A stretch of DNA of 64,000 nt from an uncultured Burkholderiaceae bacterium (GTDB taxonomy: Bacteria; Pseudomonadota; Gammaproteobacteria; Burkholderiales; Burkholderiaceae), in the NCBI GenBank assembly GCA_937871985.1, contig CALMPB010000382.1, positions 1-64,000 on the forward strand. Reading direction: 5' to 3'. The notes under the pieces were generated by a model. It made no database searches, was not told where the DNA came from, and was given only the letters and a program-made list of their open reading frames with translations. Positions 43,645 to 52,587 of this stretch are shown here, piece by piece (the stretch's first letter is position 1; each line of letters begins with the position of its first letter). Made by a program: the position numbers and the translations under genes.

Positions 43645-45275
43645 TCGACTGGTCGGCCCATCTCCCCGTCCTGCCCATAGTCATCCCCCTGCTTGCGGGA
43701 GCCGTCCAGCTTTTGCTCAAGGACGCGCACCGGCGCGTTCGCATCGGCATCTCGTTCGCCTCGGTGCTTGCGCAACTGCTTGTCGCCATCGAACTGCTGT
43801 TCATTACCTCCGGCATACAGGCTTCGCCCTGGTTCGGCCATATCGCCGTCTACCTGCTGGGCGGCTGGCCCGCGCCATTCGGCATCGTCCTGGTGGCCGA
43901 TCGGCTGGCCGCCATCATGCTGACCTTGAACGCGGTATTGGGCATCGCCGCGCTGACCTACGCCACCGCGCGCTGGGATCGCGCCGGCGTGCATTTCCAT
44001 CCCTTGTTCCAGTTCTTGCTGATGGGGCTCAACGGCGCTTTTCTTACCGGCGACCTGTTCAATCTATTCGTGTTCTTCGAAGTCCTGCTGGCCGCCTCCT
44101 ACGGCCTGATGCTGCATGGCTCGGGCGAAGCCCGGGTCACAGCCGGCCTGCACTACATCGTCACCAACCTCGTAGCCTCCTTCTTGCTGCTGATCGCCAT
44201 GGCGCTCGTCTATGGCGTGACGGGCACGCTCAACATGGCCGACCTGGCCGTGCAGGCGGGGCGGCTGGCCGGCTCCGACCGCATACTGTTCGAAACCGCC
44301 GCCGCCATCCTGGGCATCGCCTTTCTCATCAAGGCGGCGGCATGGCCGCTGAACTTCTGGTTGCCCAATGCCTATGGCAGCGCGTGCGCGCCCGTAGCGG
44401 CGATCTTCGCCATCATGACCAAGGTCGGCATCTATGCGCTCCTGCGCCTGGGGTCGCTGCTGCTGCCCACCGGCGCGCCCGCGGCGTTCGGCGGCGAATG
44501 GATGTTCTCGCTGGGGCTGGCCACGCTGATGTTCGGCATCATCGGCATGCTGGCCACCCAACAAACCGAACGCCTGATCGGCTATTGCGTCATCAGCTCG
44601 TCGGGCACGCTGCTGACCGCCCTGGGCATGCCCGGCGTCACCGTGACCGGCCCGGCGCTGTTCTACCTCATCAACTCGGTGCTGGCGCTGGGAGCCTTTT
44701 ATCTGCTCATCGAAATGGCCGAACGCAGTCGCAGTTTCGGCGCGGACGTGCTGGCCATCAGCCTCGAGGCCTTCGACCTGGACGATCCCGAATCTCCCGA
44801 TCACTCCGACGACGTCGTGGGCGTTGCCCTGCCGGCCGCCATGGCATTCCTGGGCATGGCCTTCATTGCCTGCAGCCTGCTGGTCATCGGCCTGCCGCCC
44901 CTTTCCGGCTTCGTCGCCAAATTCTCCTTGTTGTCCGCGGCCCTGCAGACATCCAGCACCGACTCGCCCTCGCTGGACGCCTGGCTGCTGGTGGGCGCCG
45001 TCCTGGTCTCGGGGCTGGCGGGCATCATTGCGCTTACCCGGGCCGGCATCCGCCTGTTCTGGAGCACCGACGATTCCGTAACGCCGCGCCTGCGCATCAG
45101 CGAAGCCGCCCCGGTCGCCTTCCTCGTCCTGTGCTGCGTGGGCCTGGCCGTCTGGGCCGGGCCGGTGCTGGCTTATCTGAACGACACGGCGTTGGCCCTG
45201 GACAATCCTCAGTCCTACATCCAGGCGGTGCTGCGGCAGCCCGCGGCGTTGCCTCTGCCCGGAGGCACGCCATGA
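43641..45275 (+). CDS. mrpD: Mrp antiporter subunit D
   Basis: 544 residues, homologous to NuoN/M, with about 14 helices. GTG at 43641 overlaps the mrpC stop and has GGGAGG upstream; the longer in-frame upstream extension is a shadow of mrpC. Signature stretches are FNLFVFFEVLLAASYGLMLH and AAWPLNFWLPNAYGSACAPV (with ion-pathway Lys and Glu residues typical of these antiporter subunits). A central loop is unusually acidic (DLDDPESPDHSDD). Confidence 0.93.
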   Translation: MIDWSAHLPVLPIVIPLLAGAVQLLLKDAHRRVRIGISFASVLAQLLVAIELLFITSGIQASPWFGHIAVYLLGGWPAPFGIVLVADRLAAIMLTLNAVLGIAALTYATARWDRAGVHFHPLFQFLLMGLNGAFLTGDLFNLFVFFEVLLAASYGLMLHGSGEARVTAGLHYIVTNLVASFLLLIAMALVYGVTGTLNMADLAVQAGRLAGSDRILFETAAAILGIAFLIKAAAWPLNFWLPNAYGSACAPVAAIFAIMTKVGIYALLRLGSLLLPTGAPAAFGGEWMFSLGLATLMFGIIGMLATQQTERLIGYCVISSSGTLLTALGMPGVTVTGPALFYLINSVLALGAFYLLIEMAERSRSFGADVLAISLEAFDLDDPESPDHSDDVVGVALPAAMAFLGMAFIACSLLVIGLPPLSGFVAKFSLLSAALQTSSTDSPSLDAWLLVGAVLVSGLAGIIALTRAGIRLFWSTDDSVTPRLRISEAAPVAFLVLCCVGLAVWAGPVLAYLNDTALALDNPQSYIQAVLRQPAALPLPGGTP

Positions 45276-45757
45276 AACGCGTCCTCTATTGGCTGCTCAT
45301 GCCGGCCCTGCTGCTCGCCATCTGGCTGCTGCTGAACGAAACCGTTTCCACCGGCCAGATCGTGCTCGGCGCCATCCTGGCGCTGCTGCTGTCGTGGGCC
45401 GCCATGGCCTTGCGGCCCTTGCGCTCCACCCCCAAAAAACCGCTTACGCTGGTTCGGCTGCTGGCGAACGTCGTCGTCGACATCACCAAGTCCAATCTCG
45501 CCGTAGCCCGCCTCATCTGGCTGGGGCCCGAGTCGCATACCCCCGGGTTCATCCGCATCCCCCTGGAGCTGCGCGACCCGCATGGCCTGGCCGCGCTGGC
45601 CTGCATCATCACCTATACCCCGGGCACCGTCTGGGCGGGATATTCCGAACCAAAAGGCTTGTTGACCCTGCACGTACTGGATCTCAAAGACGAAAACCAC
45701 TGGATCCAGCTCATCAAGCTGCGCTACGAGCAACCTTTAAAGGAAATATTCGAATGA
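45272..45757 (+). CDS. mrpE: Mrp antiporter subunit E
   Basis: 161 residues, two to three N-terminal helices followed by a cytoplasmic domain. VVVDITKSNLAVARLIW and TYTPGTVWAGY are the conserved MrpE motifs. ATG at 45272 overlaps the mrpD stop (ATGA), and GGAGG precedes it. A long upstream extension in the same frame is antiporter D in another frame and is not real. Confidence 0.92.
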   Translation: MKRVLYWLLMPALLLAIWLLLNETVSTGQIVLGAILALLLSWAAMALRPLRSTPKKPLTLVRLLANVVVDITKSNLAVARLIWLGPESHTPGFIRIPLELRDPHGLAALACIITYTPGTVWAGYSEPKGLLTLHVLDLKDENHWIQLIKLRYEQPLKEIFE

Positions 45758-46035
45758 GCGCCATTCTTTACTGGGCAGGCATCTTCGCGCTGTGCTGCTT
45801 CGCCCTGGCCCTGGGCTGCGCCACCCTGCGCCTGCTGCGCGGCCCCACGCCCCAGGATCGCGTGCTGGCGCTGGACACCATGTACATCAACGGCCTGCTC
45901 ATCCTGCTGGTTCTGGGCATCCGGTTCGGCAGCAGCATTTATTTCGACATTGCCCTGCTCATCGGCCTGTTCGGTTTCGTGGGCTCGGCGGCCCTGGCCA
46001 AATTCCTGCTCAAAGGCGAGGTAATCGAACCATGA
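45754..46035 (+). CDS. mrpF: Mrp antiporter subunit F
   Basis: 93 residues, three helices. LRLLRGPTPQDRVLALDTMY is the subunit F signature. Starts with a four-base overlap with mrpE and ends with one with mrpG. AAAGGAAATATTCG provides the ribosome binding site. Confidence 0.92.
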   Translation: MSAILYWAGIFALCCFALALGCATLRLLRGPTPQDRVLALDTMYINGLLILLVLGIRFGSSIYFDIALLIGLFGFVGSAALAKFLLKGEVIEP

Positions 46036-46355
46036 CAACGCTGCCACTCTGGGCTTCCGTTCCCGCATCCATTCTGCTGGTGCTAAGCGGCATCCTCACC
46101 CTGACCGGCTCGGCGGGATTGCTGCGCTTCAAGCGCTTTTATTCACGCATGCACGCCCCCACTCTGGGCAACACCCTGGGCGTGGGTTTCGTGTTGCTGG
46201 CGTCGATGCTGGTTTCTTCCGCCATCGAAGGACATATCGTCATTCACCAGTTGCTGATCACTTTTTTGCTAATCATTGTTTCGCCTGTAACCGCGATTTT
46301 GCTCATGCAAGCCGGCTTGCGGCGCGATGCGCGGCGGCCCGTGCCCGACGAATAG
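46032..46355 (+). CDS. mrpG: Mrp antiporter subunit G
   Basis: 107 residues, three helices. GSAGLLRFKRFYSRMHAPTL and GNTLGVGFVLLASM match MrpG/PhaG. It is the last gene of the seven-function, six-gene operon mrpAB-C-D-E-F-G, whose complex exports Na+ in exchange for protons and supports pH and salt homeostasis. Confidence 0.93.
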   Translation: MTTLPLWASVPASILLVLSGILTLTGSAGLLRFKRFYSRMHAPTLGNTLGVGFVLLASMLVSSAIEGHIVIHQLLITFLLIIVSPVTAILLMQAGLRRDARRPVPDE

Positions 46356-46409
46356 ACGGCGGAAATCGGGCCGATCGAGGTAAAACATTTTGTTACGAAT
46401 AGACGGCGG
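46348..46409. repeat. 15-bp direct repeat spanning the mrpG stop codon
   Basis: ACGAATAGACGGCGG occurs at 46348-46362, including the mrpG stop, and again at 46395-46409, in the presumed promoter region of the next gene. A short duplication is the simplest explanation. Confidence 0.6.
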
Positions 46410-46475
46410 CATTCTTCTATACTGATTCATGACTGTTCCAATCCCTATGATTGCCACGTTTTCAAGGAAACGACC

Positions 46476-46880
46476 ATGAATCGTCAAAAACATATCCTGC
46501 CCCGTTCCGCCTCCATAGTGCTGGCTCTGGGCCTTGGGCTGGCCTCGGCCTCTGCGCTGGCCGCCGGCAGCCACTCGACAAACAGCCCCGAAGCGCAATA
46601 CCAACGCGACATGGCCGCCTGCAAAGCCGGCCAGACCCAGGAAAGCAAAGCCACCTGCGAAAGAGAAGCCGGCGCCGCCCTGCAAGCCGCGCGGCACAAC
46701 CAGCTTGCCAGCGAAAGCAACAATACCTACCAGGAAGATGCCACCCGCCGCTGCATGAACCTGCCCGCCGGCCAGCGGCAAGACTGCATGATGCTGATGA
46801 GCGACCCCAACGCCAAAGTGGAAGGCAGCGTAAACGGCGGCGGAATCATACGGGAAACCACCATTACCGTACCGGGCTAA
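46476..46880 (+). CDS. Exported hypothetical protein with four cysteines
   Basis: 134 residues with a signal peptide ending ALA (about residue 29). The mature part is polar with C49, C61, C93 and C104 suggesting two disulfides: MAACK/ATCERE and TRRCMNLP/RQDCMM. I recognise the pattern from Burkholderiales exported hypotheticals but can assign no function. AAGGAAACGACC before the ATG is an acceptable ribosome binding site. Confidence 0.65.
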   Translation: MNRQKHILPRSASIVLALGLGLASASALAAGSHSTNSPEAQYQRDMAACKAGQTQESKATCEREAGAALQAARHNQLASESNNTYQEDATRRCMNLPAGQRQDCMMLMSDPNAKVEGSVNGGGIIRETTITVPG

Positions 46881-46949
46881 CCCGCCCCGTCCAATACGCC
46901 ATCCATGCCGCCAGGCTCCATGCAATAACTGCCGGCTGGAACCCTGCAA

Positions 46950-46978
46950 GCGGGGCCGCGCCCGGCGCTCGGCCCCGC
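46950..46978. terminator. GC-rich hairpin between convergent genes
   Basis: GCGGGGCCG (46950-46958) pairs with CGGCCCCGC (46970-46978), loop 11 bases, just before the porin stop codon on the other strand. No T tract; terminator role inferred from position. Confidence 0.4.
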
Positions 46979-46979
46979 C

Positions 46980-48074
46980 CTAGAAGCTGTGCAAAATACC
47001 GGCCATATAGCGCGTCGTCGTACCCTGCCCTTGCCGCAGCTGATCCGACAGCGAATAACGGCTTGCCACCCCGGCCATGGCATACAGCTTGCTGCGCGGC
47101 GAAAGCGAATACACATACCCCAAAGTGGCCAATTGTCCGCTACGCGCCTTTTCGCCGTCCTGCCAATGCCAGTCAGGCTTCACATACGACCATTGCAGTT
47201 GCCACTCGCCGTTCCCGACAGGAACGGAAATACCCGCCACATAGGCATCCAGGCGCCCGCCATTGACAAACTCCTGCGCGCCAAGCCCCAGTCCCGCCGA
47301 ATCGGGATCGCCGCTATCCAAGTCCACATAGCCGTTTTTCTGGCGGCTCCAGCCCAGCGACACTTTGGCGAAACCCGCTTCGTAGATCACGCCCAACTGC
47401 CACGCCTGGGGATGCGGAGCATTGGCCAGCACGTCGTCCGACAAACGGGTTTTGTCCCACGTGGCGATCAATGTCCAGGAACCGTGCACAAACCGGGCGG
47501 CCAGACTTGCCGAAGGCGATTTGCCGTTGGCATGGCCGCGGCTCGCAACGTCGAAACTGTAGCTCGCACCGAACGTCAACCCGGCCCACTGCGGCGACAT
47601 ATAGCTGACAGCCTGGTCTATCTGATAATTGTCGGAAGCCTTGAAAGTCGCCCCCAGCCCCATTTCCTTCCAGGATGAAACTTCAAGCTGCTCGCCGAAT
47701 CGCTTGGCCGCTGTTGGCTGGCGGCCGAATCGCCATTGACCCGCGGCCTCGCTGCCCACCCCGACCCAGGCCTGGCTGTCGAACACCCGGGCTGGCTTGT
47801 ACGATGCGCCCGTCACGCCATCGAACATGCTCTCCAGCTGGAAATTCGCGAACCAGCCCTCGGACAAGGTTTCTTGCCCCTTTAGCCCGAACAGCGAGTC
47901 TGTCAACCCGCCACTGACCGCTCCGGTCGCCGACCGCCCAAGGCCATCCGGACCCGAAACATGGGTCGAGGCAATTCCCGCGTCGACGACACCATAGAGA
48001 ACAACACTATCTTGCGCATTGGCCGACGCCTCGCAGACCGTCGCAAGCGCCAGAGTCAACGCTACCTTCTTCAT
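46980..48074 (-). CDS. Gram-negative porin
   Basis: 364 residues with a 20-residue signal peptide ending SANA. The mature start QDSVVLYGVVDAGI and internal SRFGFKG-like segment LTDSLFGLKGQETLSEGWFA are typical of the 16-strand betaproteobacterial porins, and the last residue is Phe (GILHSF), as required for barrel assembly. It probably provides general, weakly selective diffusion. It lies 70 bases downstream of kup on the same strand. Confidence 0.9.
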   Translation of the reverse strand: MKKVALTLALATVCEASANAQDSVVLYGVVDAGIASTHVSGPDGLGRSATGAVSGGLTDSLFGLKGQETLSEGWFANFQLESMFDGVTGASYKPARVFDSQAWVGVGSEAAGQWRFGRQPTAAKRFGEQLEVSSWKEMGLGATFKASDNYQIDQAVSYMSPQWAGLTFGASYSFDVASRGHANGKSPSASLAARFVHGSWTLIATWDKTRLSDDVLANAPHPQAWQLGVIYEAGFAKVSLGWSRQKNGYVDLDSGDPDSAGLGLGAQEFVNGGRLDAYVAGISVPVGNGEWQLQWSYVKPDWHWQDGEKARSGQLATLGYVYSLSPRSKLYAMAGVASRYSLSDQLRQGQGTTTRYMAGILHSF

Positions 48075-48144
48075 AAAAGAAACCGGGATCCTGAAAAATC
48101 AACAGGTTCTGTTTTCCCCAAGAAAACCAACGAACGCATCGGCG

Positions 48145-50037
48145 TCATAGCTCCAGCTGCATGCCCATTTCCACGACCCGATTGGGCGGAATCTTGTAGA
48201 ACCGCGTGCTGCGGCTGGCGTTCCTGGCCATGAAGGCAAACAGGCTGCGCCGCCAACGCATGCGGAACGGCAGCTTGCGCACCACGATGATGGTCTGGCG
48301 CGACAGGAAAAAAGAAGTTTGCATGGGGTCGAGATTGAGCTCGGGATGCTCGTGCGCCAGCAGTTCCAGCAACTGCGGCACATTGGGCTCTTGCTTGAAC
48401 CCCCATCGCGCCACCACCTGCCAGCTGCTGCGGCCCAATCGTTCCAGCGTATAGCGCTCGTCGAACGATACATAGGGTACGTCGGCGCTTTGCACATTCA
48501 AGAACAGAACCTGCTCGTGCAGCACTTTATTGTGCTTGAGATTGTGCAATAAGGCGGGCGGCACCGTATCGACGATCATGCTCATGAACACGGCGGTTCC
48601 GGGCACCCGCACCGGCGGGTATTGCTCGATGGCATCGACGAAATCCTTGAGAGGCTGCTGATCCCCCGCCAGAGTCTGGTGCATTTTGTCGCGGCCCTGC
48701 TTCCAGGTCAGCATCAGGGTAAACAGGCTCAGGCCCACCACCAGCGGCAGCCAGCCGCCATCCACGATCTTCAGGGTATTGGACGAAAACAGCAGAATGT
48801 CGAGCACCAGGAACACGCTCAGCAGCGCCATCCACAAACCGCGCCTTGCGCCCGTGCTCTTGCGGGGCAGCACTGAAAACGCCAGCAGCGACGTCATCAG
48901 CATGGTGCCCGTTACCGCGAAACCGTAGGCATGGGCCAGGTTTTCGGACGACTTGAATCCCACCACCAGAACCAGCACGGCCAGGCACAGCAACTGGTTG
49001 ACCCTGGGCAGGTAGATCTGCCCTTCTTCCTTGGCCGACGTGTGCTGGATGACCATGCGCGGCCACAGCCCAAGCTGCACGGCCTGCCGGGTAACGGAGA
49101 ACGCGCCCGAAATAACCGCCTGCGACGCCACGATGGTCGCCACCGTGGCCAGACCCACCAGGGGAGCCAGCAGCCATCCCGGCGCCAGCAGAAAGAAGGG
49201 ATTGCGGATCGCGGCCGGGTCGCCGAGCAGCAGCGCCCCCTGGCCGAAGTAGCACAGCACCAGGGCGGGCAGCACCAGGCCGAACCAGGCGCGCCGGATC
49301 GCCGGCCGCCCATAATGCCCCATGTCGGCATACAGGGTCTCGGCCCCCGTCAGCGCCAGCACCACCGCCCCGAGCAGCAGGAAGGCCGTCCACGGGCCCT
49401 GGGCGATGAATTCCACCGCCCACACGGGATTGAGCGCCCGGAGTATTTGTGGGGTCTGCACGATGCGGTACGCCCCCAGGGCGCCGATACAGAAAAACCA
49501 CAACAGCATGATGGGCCCGAACAGTTTCCCGATGGCGCCGGTGCCATGCGACTGCACCACGAACAAGCCCAGTATGATGACGACCGCCACCGGCACCACC
49601 CACGGATCCAGCGTATGCGACACGATGCCGATGCCCTCTATCGCCGAGAGCACGGAAATGGCCGGAGTGATCATGCTGTCGCCGTAGAACAGGCTGGCTC
49701 CGATAAGCCCCAGCACGACCAGCATCCAGCGCTTGCGCCCCGACCGGCCGCGCGCCGCCAGCTCCATCAGGGCCAGCGTGCCGCCTTCGCCGCGGTTGTC
49801 GGCGCGCAGGATCAGGGTTACGTACTTGAGCGAAACCACCAGCATCAGCATCCAGAACAACAGCGAAAGCACGCCCATGATATGGGACGGATCCAGCACG
49901 GCAAAACCGCTGAGCGATGCGCGTATGGTGTACAGCGGGCTGGTTCCGATGTCGCCGTATACGACGCCCAGCGCTCCGATCAGTATCGCGGCGCCTGGCG
50001 GCCCCGCTGGTTTCTCGTCGTGTAGTCCTGTGCTCAT
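48145..50037 (-). CDS. kup: Potassium transporter Kup
   Basis: 630 residues, about 12 membrane helices (1-440) and a C-terminal cytoplasmic domain (about 450-630), standard for Kup/HAK/KUP proton-coupled K+ importers. GALGVVYGDIGTSPLYTIRA is the family start. It begins nine bases after the histidine kinase stop, with AAGGA within the kinase 3' end as the likely ribosome binding site, so the transporter is probably made from the same transcript as the two-component system. Confidence 0.95.
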   Translation of the reverse strand: MSTGLHDEKPAGPPGAAILIGALGVVYGDIGTSPLYTIRASLSGFAVLDPSHIMGVLSLLFWMLMLVVSLKYVTLILRADNRGEGGTLALMELAARGRSGRKRWMLVVLGLIGASLFYGDSMITPAISVLSAIEGIGIVSHTLDPWVVPVAVVIILGLFVVQSHGTGAIGKLFGPIMLLWFFCIGALGAYRIVQTPQILRALNPVWAVEFIAQGPWTAFLLLGAVVLALTGAETLYADMGHYGRPAIRRAWFGLVLPALVLCYFGQGALLLGDPAAIRNPFFLLAPGWLLAPLVGLATVATIVASQAVISGAFSVTRQAVQLGLWPRMVIQHTSAKEEGQIYLPRVNQLLCLAVLVLVVGFKSSENLAHAYGFAVTGTMLMTSLLAFSVLPRKSTGARRGLWMALLSVFLVLDILLFSSNTLKIVDGGWLPLVVGLSLFTLMLTWKQGRDKMHQTLAGDQQPLKDFVDAIEQYPPVRVPGTAVFMSMIVDTVPPALLHNLKHNKVLHEQVLFLNVQSADVPYVSFDERYTLERLGRSSWQVVARWGFKQEPNVPQLLELLAHEHPELNLDPMQTSFFLSRQTIIVVRKLPFRMRWRRSLFAFMARNASRSTRFYKIPPNRVVEMGMQLEL

Positions 50038-50045
50038 TGGGCTGT

Positions 50046-51212
50046 CTATCCTTCGTGCCGTGTCAGGTTGGCGCCTTTACGCGGGCCTGGAAATACGATG
50101 TTGATCCGGGTGCCTGCGAACTCGGGGCGACTGGCCAGGCCCCACCAGGCGCCATGCGCCAGGGCGATTTCGCGGACGATGGCCAGCCCTAGTCCCGAAC
50201 CGCCCGCCGTAGCCCGGGGCGAGCGGTAAAACGCCTCGAAAACCCGGTCGCGGTCATCGGCGTCGATGCCCCGTCCGTCGTCCTCGACCATCAGCGACGG
50301 CGGCGTAGCGCCGACCTGAACGCGAATGTACGTGGCCCCGGCTCCGTAGCGCAGTGCATTGTCGATAAGATTGCTCAGCATTTCCTCGAGCAGCAACGGA
50401 TCGGCGTCGACCCACACGGCATCGTCGGGCGCCGACAGCTGCAGGTCGATATGCTCGGCCCGCGCGGCGGGTATCCATTCCGAAGCGCTCAAGCGCGCCC
50501 AGTCGGCCAGATCCAGCCTCTGGAAGCTGTCCTGGGGACGAACCGACGAATCGGCGCGCGCCAGCACCAGCAGTTGCTGGCCCAGCCGTATCATGCGGTC
50601 GGTGACCGACTTGATCCGCTGGGCGCGCTCGCGCACGTCGTCGGGCAGATTGCCGGCCAGCATCAGCTCGGACTCCAGCTTGAGCCCGCTCAGCGGCGTC
50701 CTGATCTGGTGCGCTGCATGGCCGATGAAGCGCTTTTGCGCCTGCATCGAATCGTTCAGGCGGATCAGCAGATCGTTGATGCGGGTTACGACGGGAGCGA
50801 TCTCGGTGGTCAGGCCGGCCACATTGACCGGCTGAAGGTCGTCGATGGAACGCTGGTTGATTTCGTCCGACAGGCGATTGATGGATCGCAGGCCCGAGCG
50901 TACGCCGGCGATCAGCACGCCGGCAATCAGCAAGACCAGCAGAACCTGGCTAAGCAGCAGCACCCAGAAAATATCGTGGAGCACCCAGACCGAGAGATTG
51001 ATGCGGCTGGTCACGACCCACGTCACGATAAGATCCAGGGCGATGAGGATCAGCACGGGAGGAACCAGCCGCAAGATAAGGTGGCGCGCCAGGGAGCCTG
51101 GCTGCAGCAATGCGGCCAGTCGCGCGTGAGGGGCCAGCTTTCCGGCGGCGAGCCGTGACGAAGGGGATGTCATGGGAACAAGGCCCGGATGGCGTGAATG
51201 CCGCTCCGGCAT
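50046..51212 (-). CDS. Sensor histidine kinase with minimal sensor region
   Basis: 388 residues. Two helices (about 47-68 and 83-104) are separated by only about 14 residues, so there is no periplasmic sensor domain. A HAMP-like linker follows, then the phospho-acceptor H168 in AAHQIRTPLSGLK, and the ATPase with N box NLIDNALRYGA and G boxes DDGRGI and GGSGLGLAIV. It looks like a TctE-type kinase that lacks the normal extracytoplasmic domain. Start at ATG 51212 (18 bases after the regulator) is preferred; M14 (51173) is possible, neither having a good ribosome binding site. Confidence 0.85.
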   Translation of the reverse strand: MPERHSRHPGLVPMTSPSSRLAAGKLAPHARLAALLQPGSLARHLILRLVPPVLILIALDLIVTWVVTSRINLSVWVLHDIFWVLLLSQVLLVLLIAGVLIAGVRSGLRSINRLSDEINQRSIDDLQPVNVAGLTTEIAPVVTRINDLLIRLNDSMQAQKRFIGHAAHQIRTPLSGLKLESELMLAGNLPDDVRERAQRIKSVTDRMIRLGQQLLVLARADSSVRPQDSFQRLDLADWARLSASEWIPAARAEHIDLQLSAPDDAVWVDADPLLLEEMLSNLIDNALRYGAGATYIRVQVGATPPSLMVEDDGRGIDADDRDRVFEAFYRSPRATAGGSGLGLAIVREIALAHGAWWGLASRPEFAGTRINIVFPGPRKGANLTRHEG

Positions 51213-51230
51213 CCCTGCATCTTGAAAACG

Positions 51231-51905
51231 CTACGCGGCACTTTCGACATCGAGCAGATAGCCGAATCCGCGCACGGTCTGTATGCCTGCCCCGGTGCCT
51301 TCGAGACGCTTGCGCAGGCGGTAGACATAGACTTCGACGGCGTTCTCGCTGAAATCGGCGTCCCACGCCGACAGCGAGTTGACGATCTGGCGTTTGGTGA
51401 CCACGCGCCCGGCCCGGCCCATGAGCATTTCAAGCACAGACAGTTCGCGCACCGACAGCGCCAGGCGCTGCCCATTGACGCGCACTTCGCGGCCCACGCT
51501 GTCGAATACCAGCGGGCCGACCTCGAGCAACGGCTGCACCTGGCCCGCGCGGCGCCGCGCGAACGCCCGCACCCGGGCGGCAAGCTCGGCGAGCTCGAAA
51601 GGCTTGGTGACGTAGTCGTCGGCGCCCGCATCCAGGCCTGCCACGCGGTCTTCCACCCCGTCGCGCGCCGTAAGGATGAGCACGGGAACCTGCTGGCCCT
51701 GGGCGCGCAATTGCCGCAGGACATCGAGCCCGCTCATGCTGGGCAGGTTCAGATCGAGCAGCAGCAGATCGTAGGACTGCCCCGTAACGGCGCCAAGCAC
51801 CGGCTCACCGTCCTGCAGCCAGTCGACGGCATACCCCTGCCCCATCAGGAACTCCTGCAAGGCGTGGCCCAAAGTCGTATCGTCTTCAATAACTAGTACT
51901 CGCAT
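51231..51905 (-). CDS. OmpR-family response regulator (TctD/QseB-like)
   Basis: 224 residues. The receiver domain has D51 in LLLLDLNLPS as the phosphorylation site and K101 in YVTKPF. The C-terminal winged helix ends with VEVYVYRLRKRL and TVRGFGYLL. It forms a pair with the downstream kinase and precedes kup, which is a plausible target. No ribosome binding site is seen, and a TAGAAT hexamer lies only six bases upstream of the ATG, so the message may be leaderless. Confidence 0.92.
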   Translation of the reverse strand: MRVLVIEDDTTLGHALQEFLMGQGYAVDWLQDGEPVLGAVTGQSYDLLLLDLNLPSMSGLDVLRQLRAQGQQVPVLILTARDGVEDRVAGLDAGADDYVTKPFELAELAARVRAFARRRAGQVQPLLEVGPLVFDSVGREVRVNGQRLALSVRELSVLEMLMGRAGRVVTKRQIVNSLSAWDADFSENAVEVYVYRLRKRLEGTGAGIQTVRGFGYLLDVESAA

Positions 51906-52033
51906 GCCGTGATTCTATATCGAACCGGCCGCTTTGAATAATGCCGGACGATATAAACGAGTGGGGGTTACAAAGCTGACGAAAATCTGACCGGAATGAG
52001 CGGGCATTTCGGGCCCGGAAAAGGCAGGCGGCA

Positions 52034-52074
52034 CAAAAAACAAATCCCCGGCGCCTTGCCGGGCGGTCGGGGAT
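52034..52074 (-). terminator. Terminator of the tonB-exbB-exbD operon
   Basis: ATCCCCG (52044-52050) and CGGGGAT (52068-52074) form the base of a hairpin with a GC-rich loop. On the minus strand it is followed by TTTGTTTTTTG. It lies 60 bases after the exbD stop. Confidence 0.7.
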
Positions 52075-52132
52075 GGAGGCTTGGATCGGCCAGGCAAAAC
52101 AGATGGGCCCAGCTTGGCGGGCCGCCTATTGC

Positions 52133-52585
52133 CTATTGTTTGGCGGGGGGATTGCCGCCCGCTGCCGCGTGTTCGCCCGGGCGGGTGATGAAGCCCAGCT
52201 TCTTCATGCCGGCGGCCTTGGCGCTGCTCATGATCTGGGCCAGGATTTCGTAGCGCGTGTTCAGGTCGGCGCGAATACGCAATTCGGGCTGGGGATCTTT
52301 GCCGGCTTCGGCGGCGAACCGCTGCTGCAGATTATCCATCAACACCGGCTGCTCGTCCCAGAACAACTGCCCCGCCTCGTTGACGGCAAGGTCGATGACC
52401 TGCGGCTTCATCTCGACCGGCTGGGCTGTGGCCTGCGGCAGGTTGATCTTGATGGAGTGGCTGAGCAACGGCGCCGTGATGATGAAAATGACCAGCAGCA
52501 CCAGCATGACGTCGATCAACGGCACCATGTTGATCTCGGACATGGTGTGGTTGTCGCCCTTATTGTCGAAGCTTCCGAAAGCCAT
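52133..52585 (-). CDS. exbD: Biopolymer transport protein ExbD/TolR family
   Basis: 150 residues, one N-terminal transmembrane helix (about 22-42) with the essential D25 in VPLIDVMLVLL, then a periplasmic domain. With ExbB it uses the proton gradient to drive TonB. It starts two bases after exbB, and lies with tonB in one operon, which favours ExbD over TolR. The C-terminal tail is Gly/Ala/Pro-rich. Confidence 0.92.
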   Translation of the reverse strand: MAFGSFDNKGDNHTMSEINMVPLIDVMLVLLVIFIITAPLLSHSIKINLPQATAQPVEMKPQVIDLAVNEAGQLFWDEQPVLMDNLQQRFAAEAGKDPQPELRIRADLNTRYEILAQIMSSAKAAGMKKLGFITRPGEHAAAGGNPPAKQ

Positions 52586-52587
52586 GA

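Noticed and set aside
44342..45271. 310-codon extension of mrpE
   Set aside because: It is mrpD in another frame; mrpE starts at the ATGA overlap.
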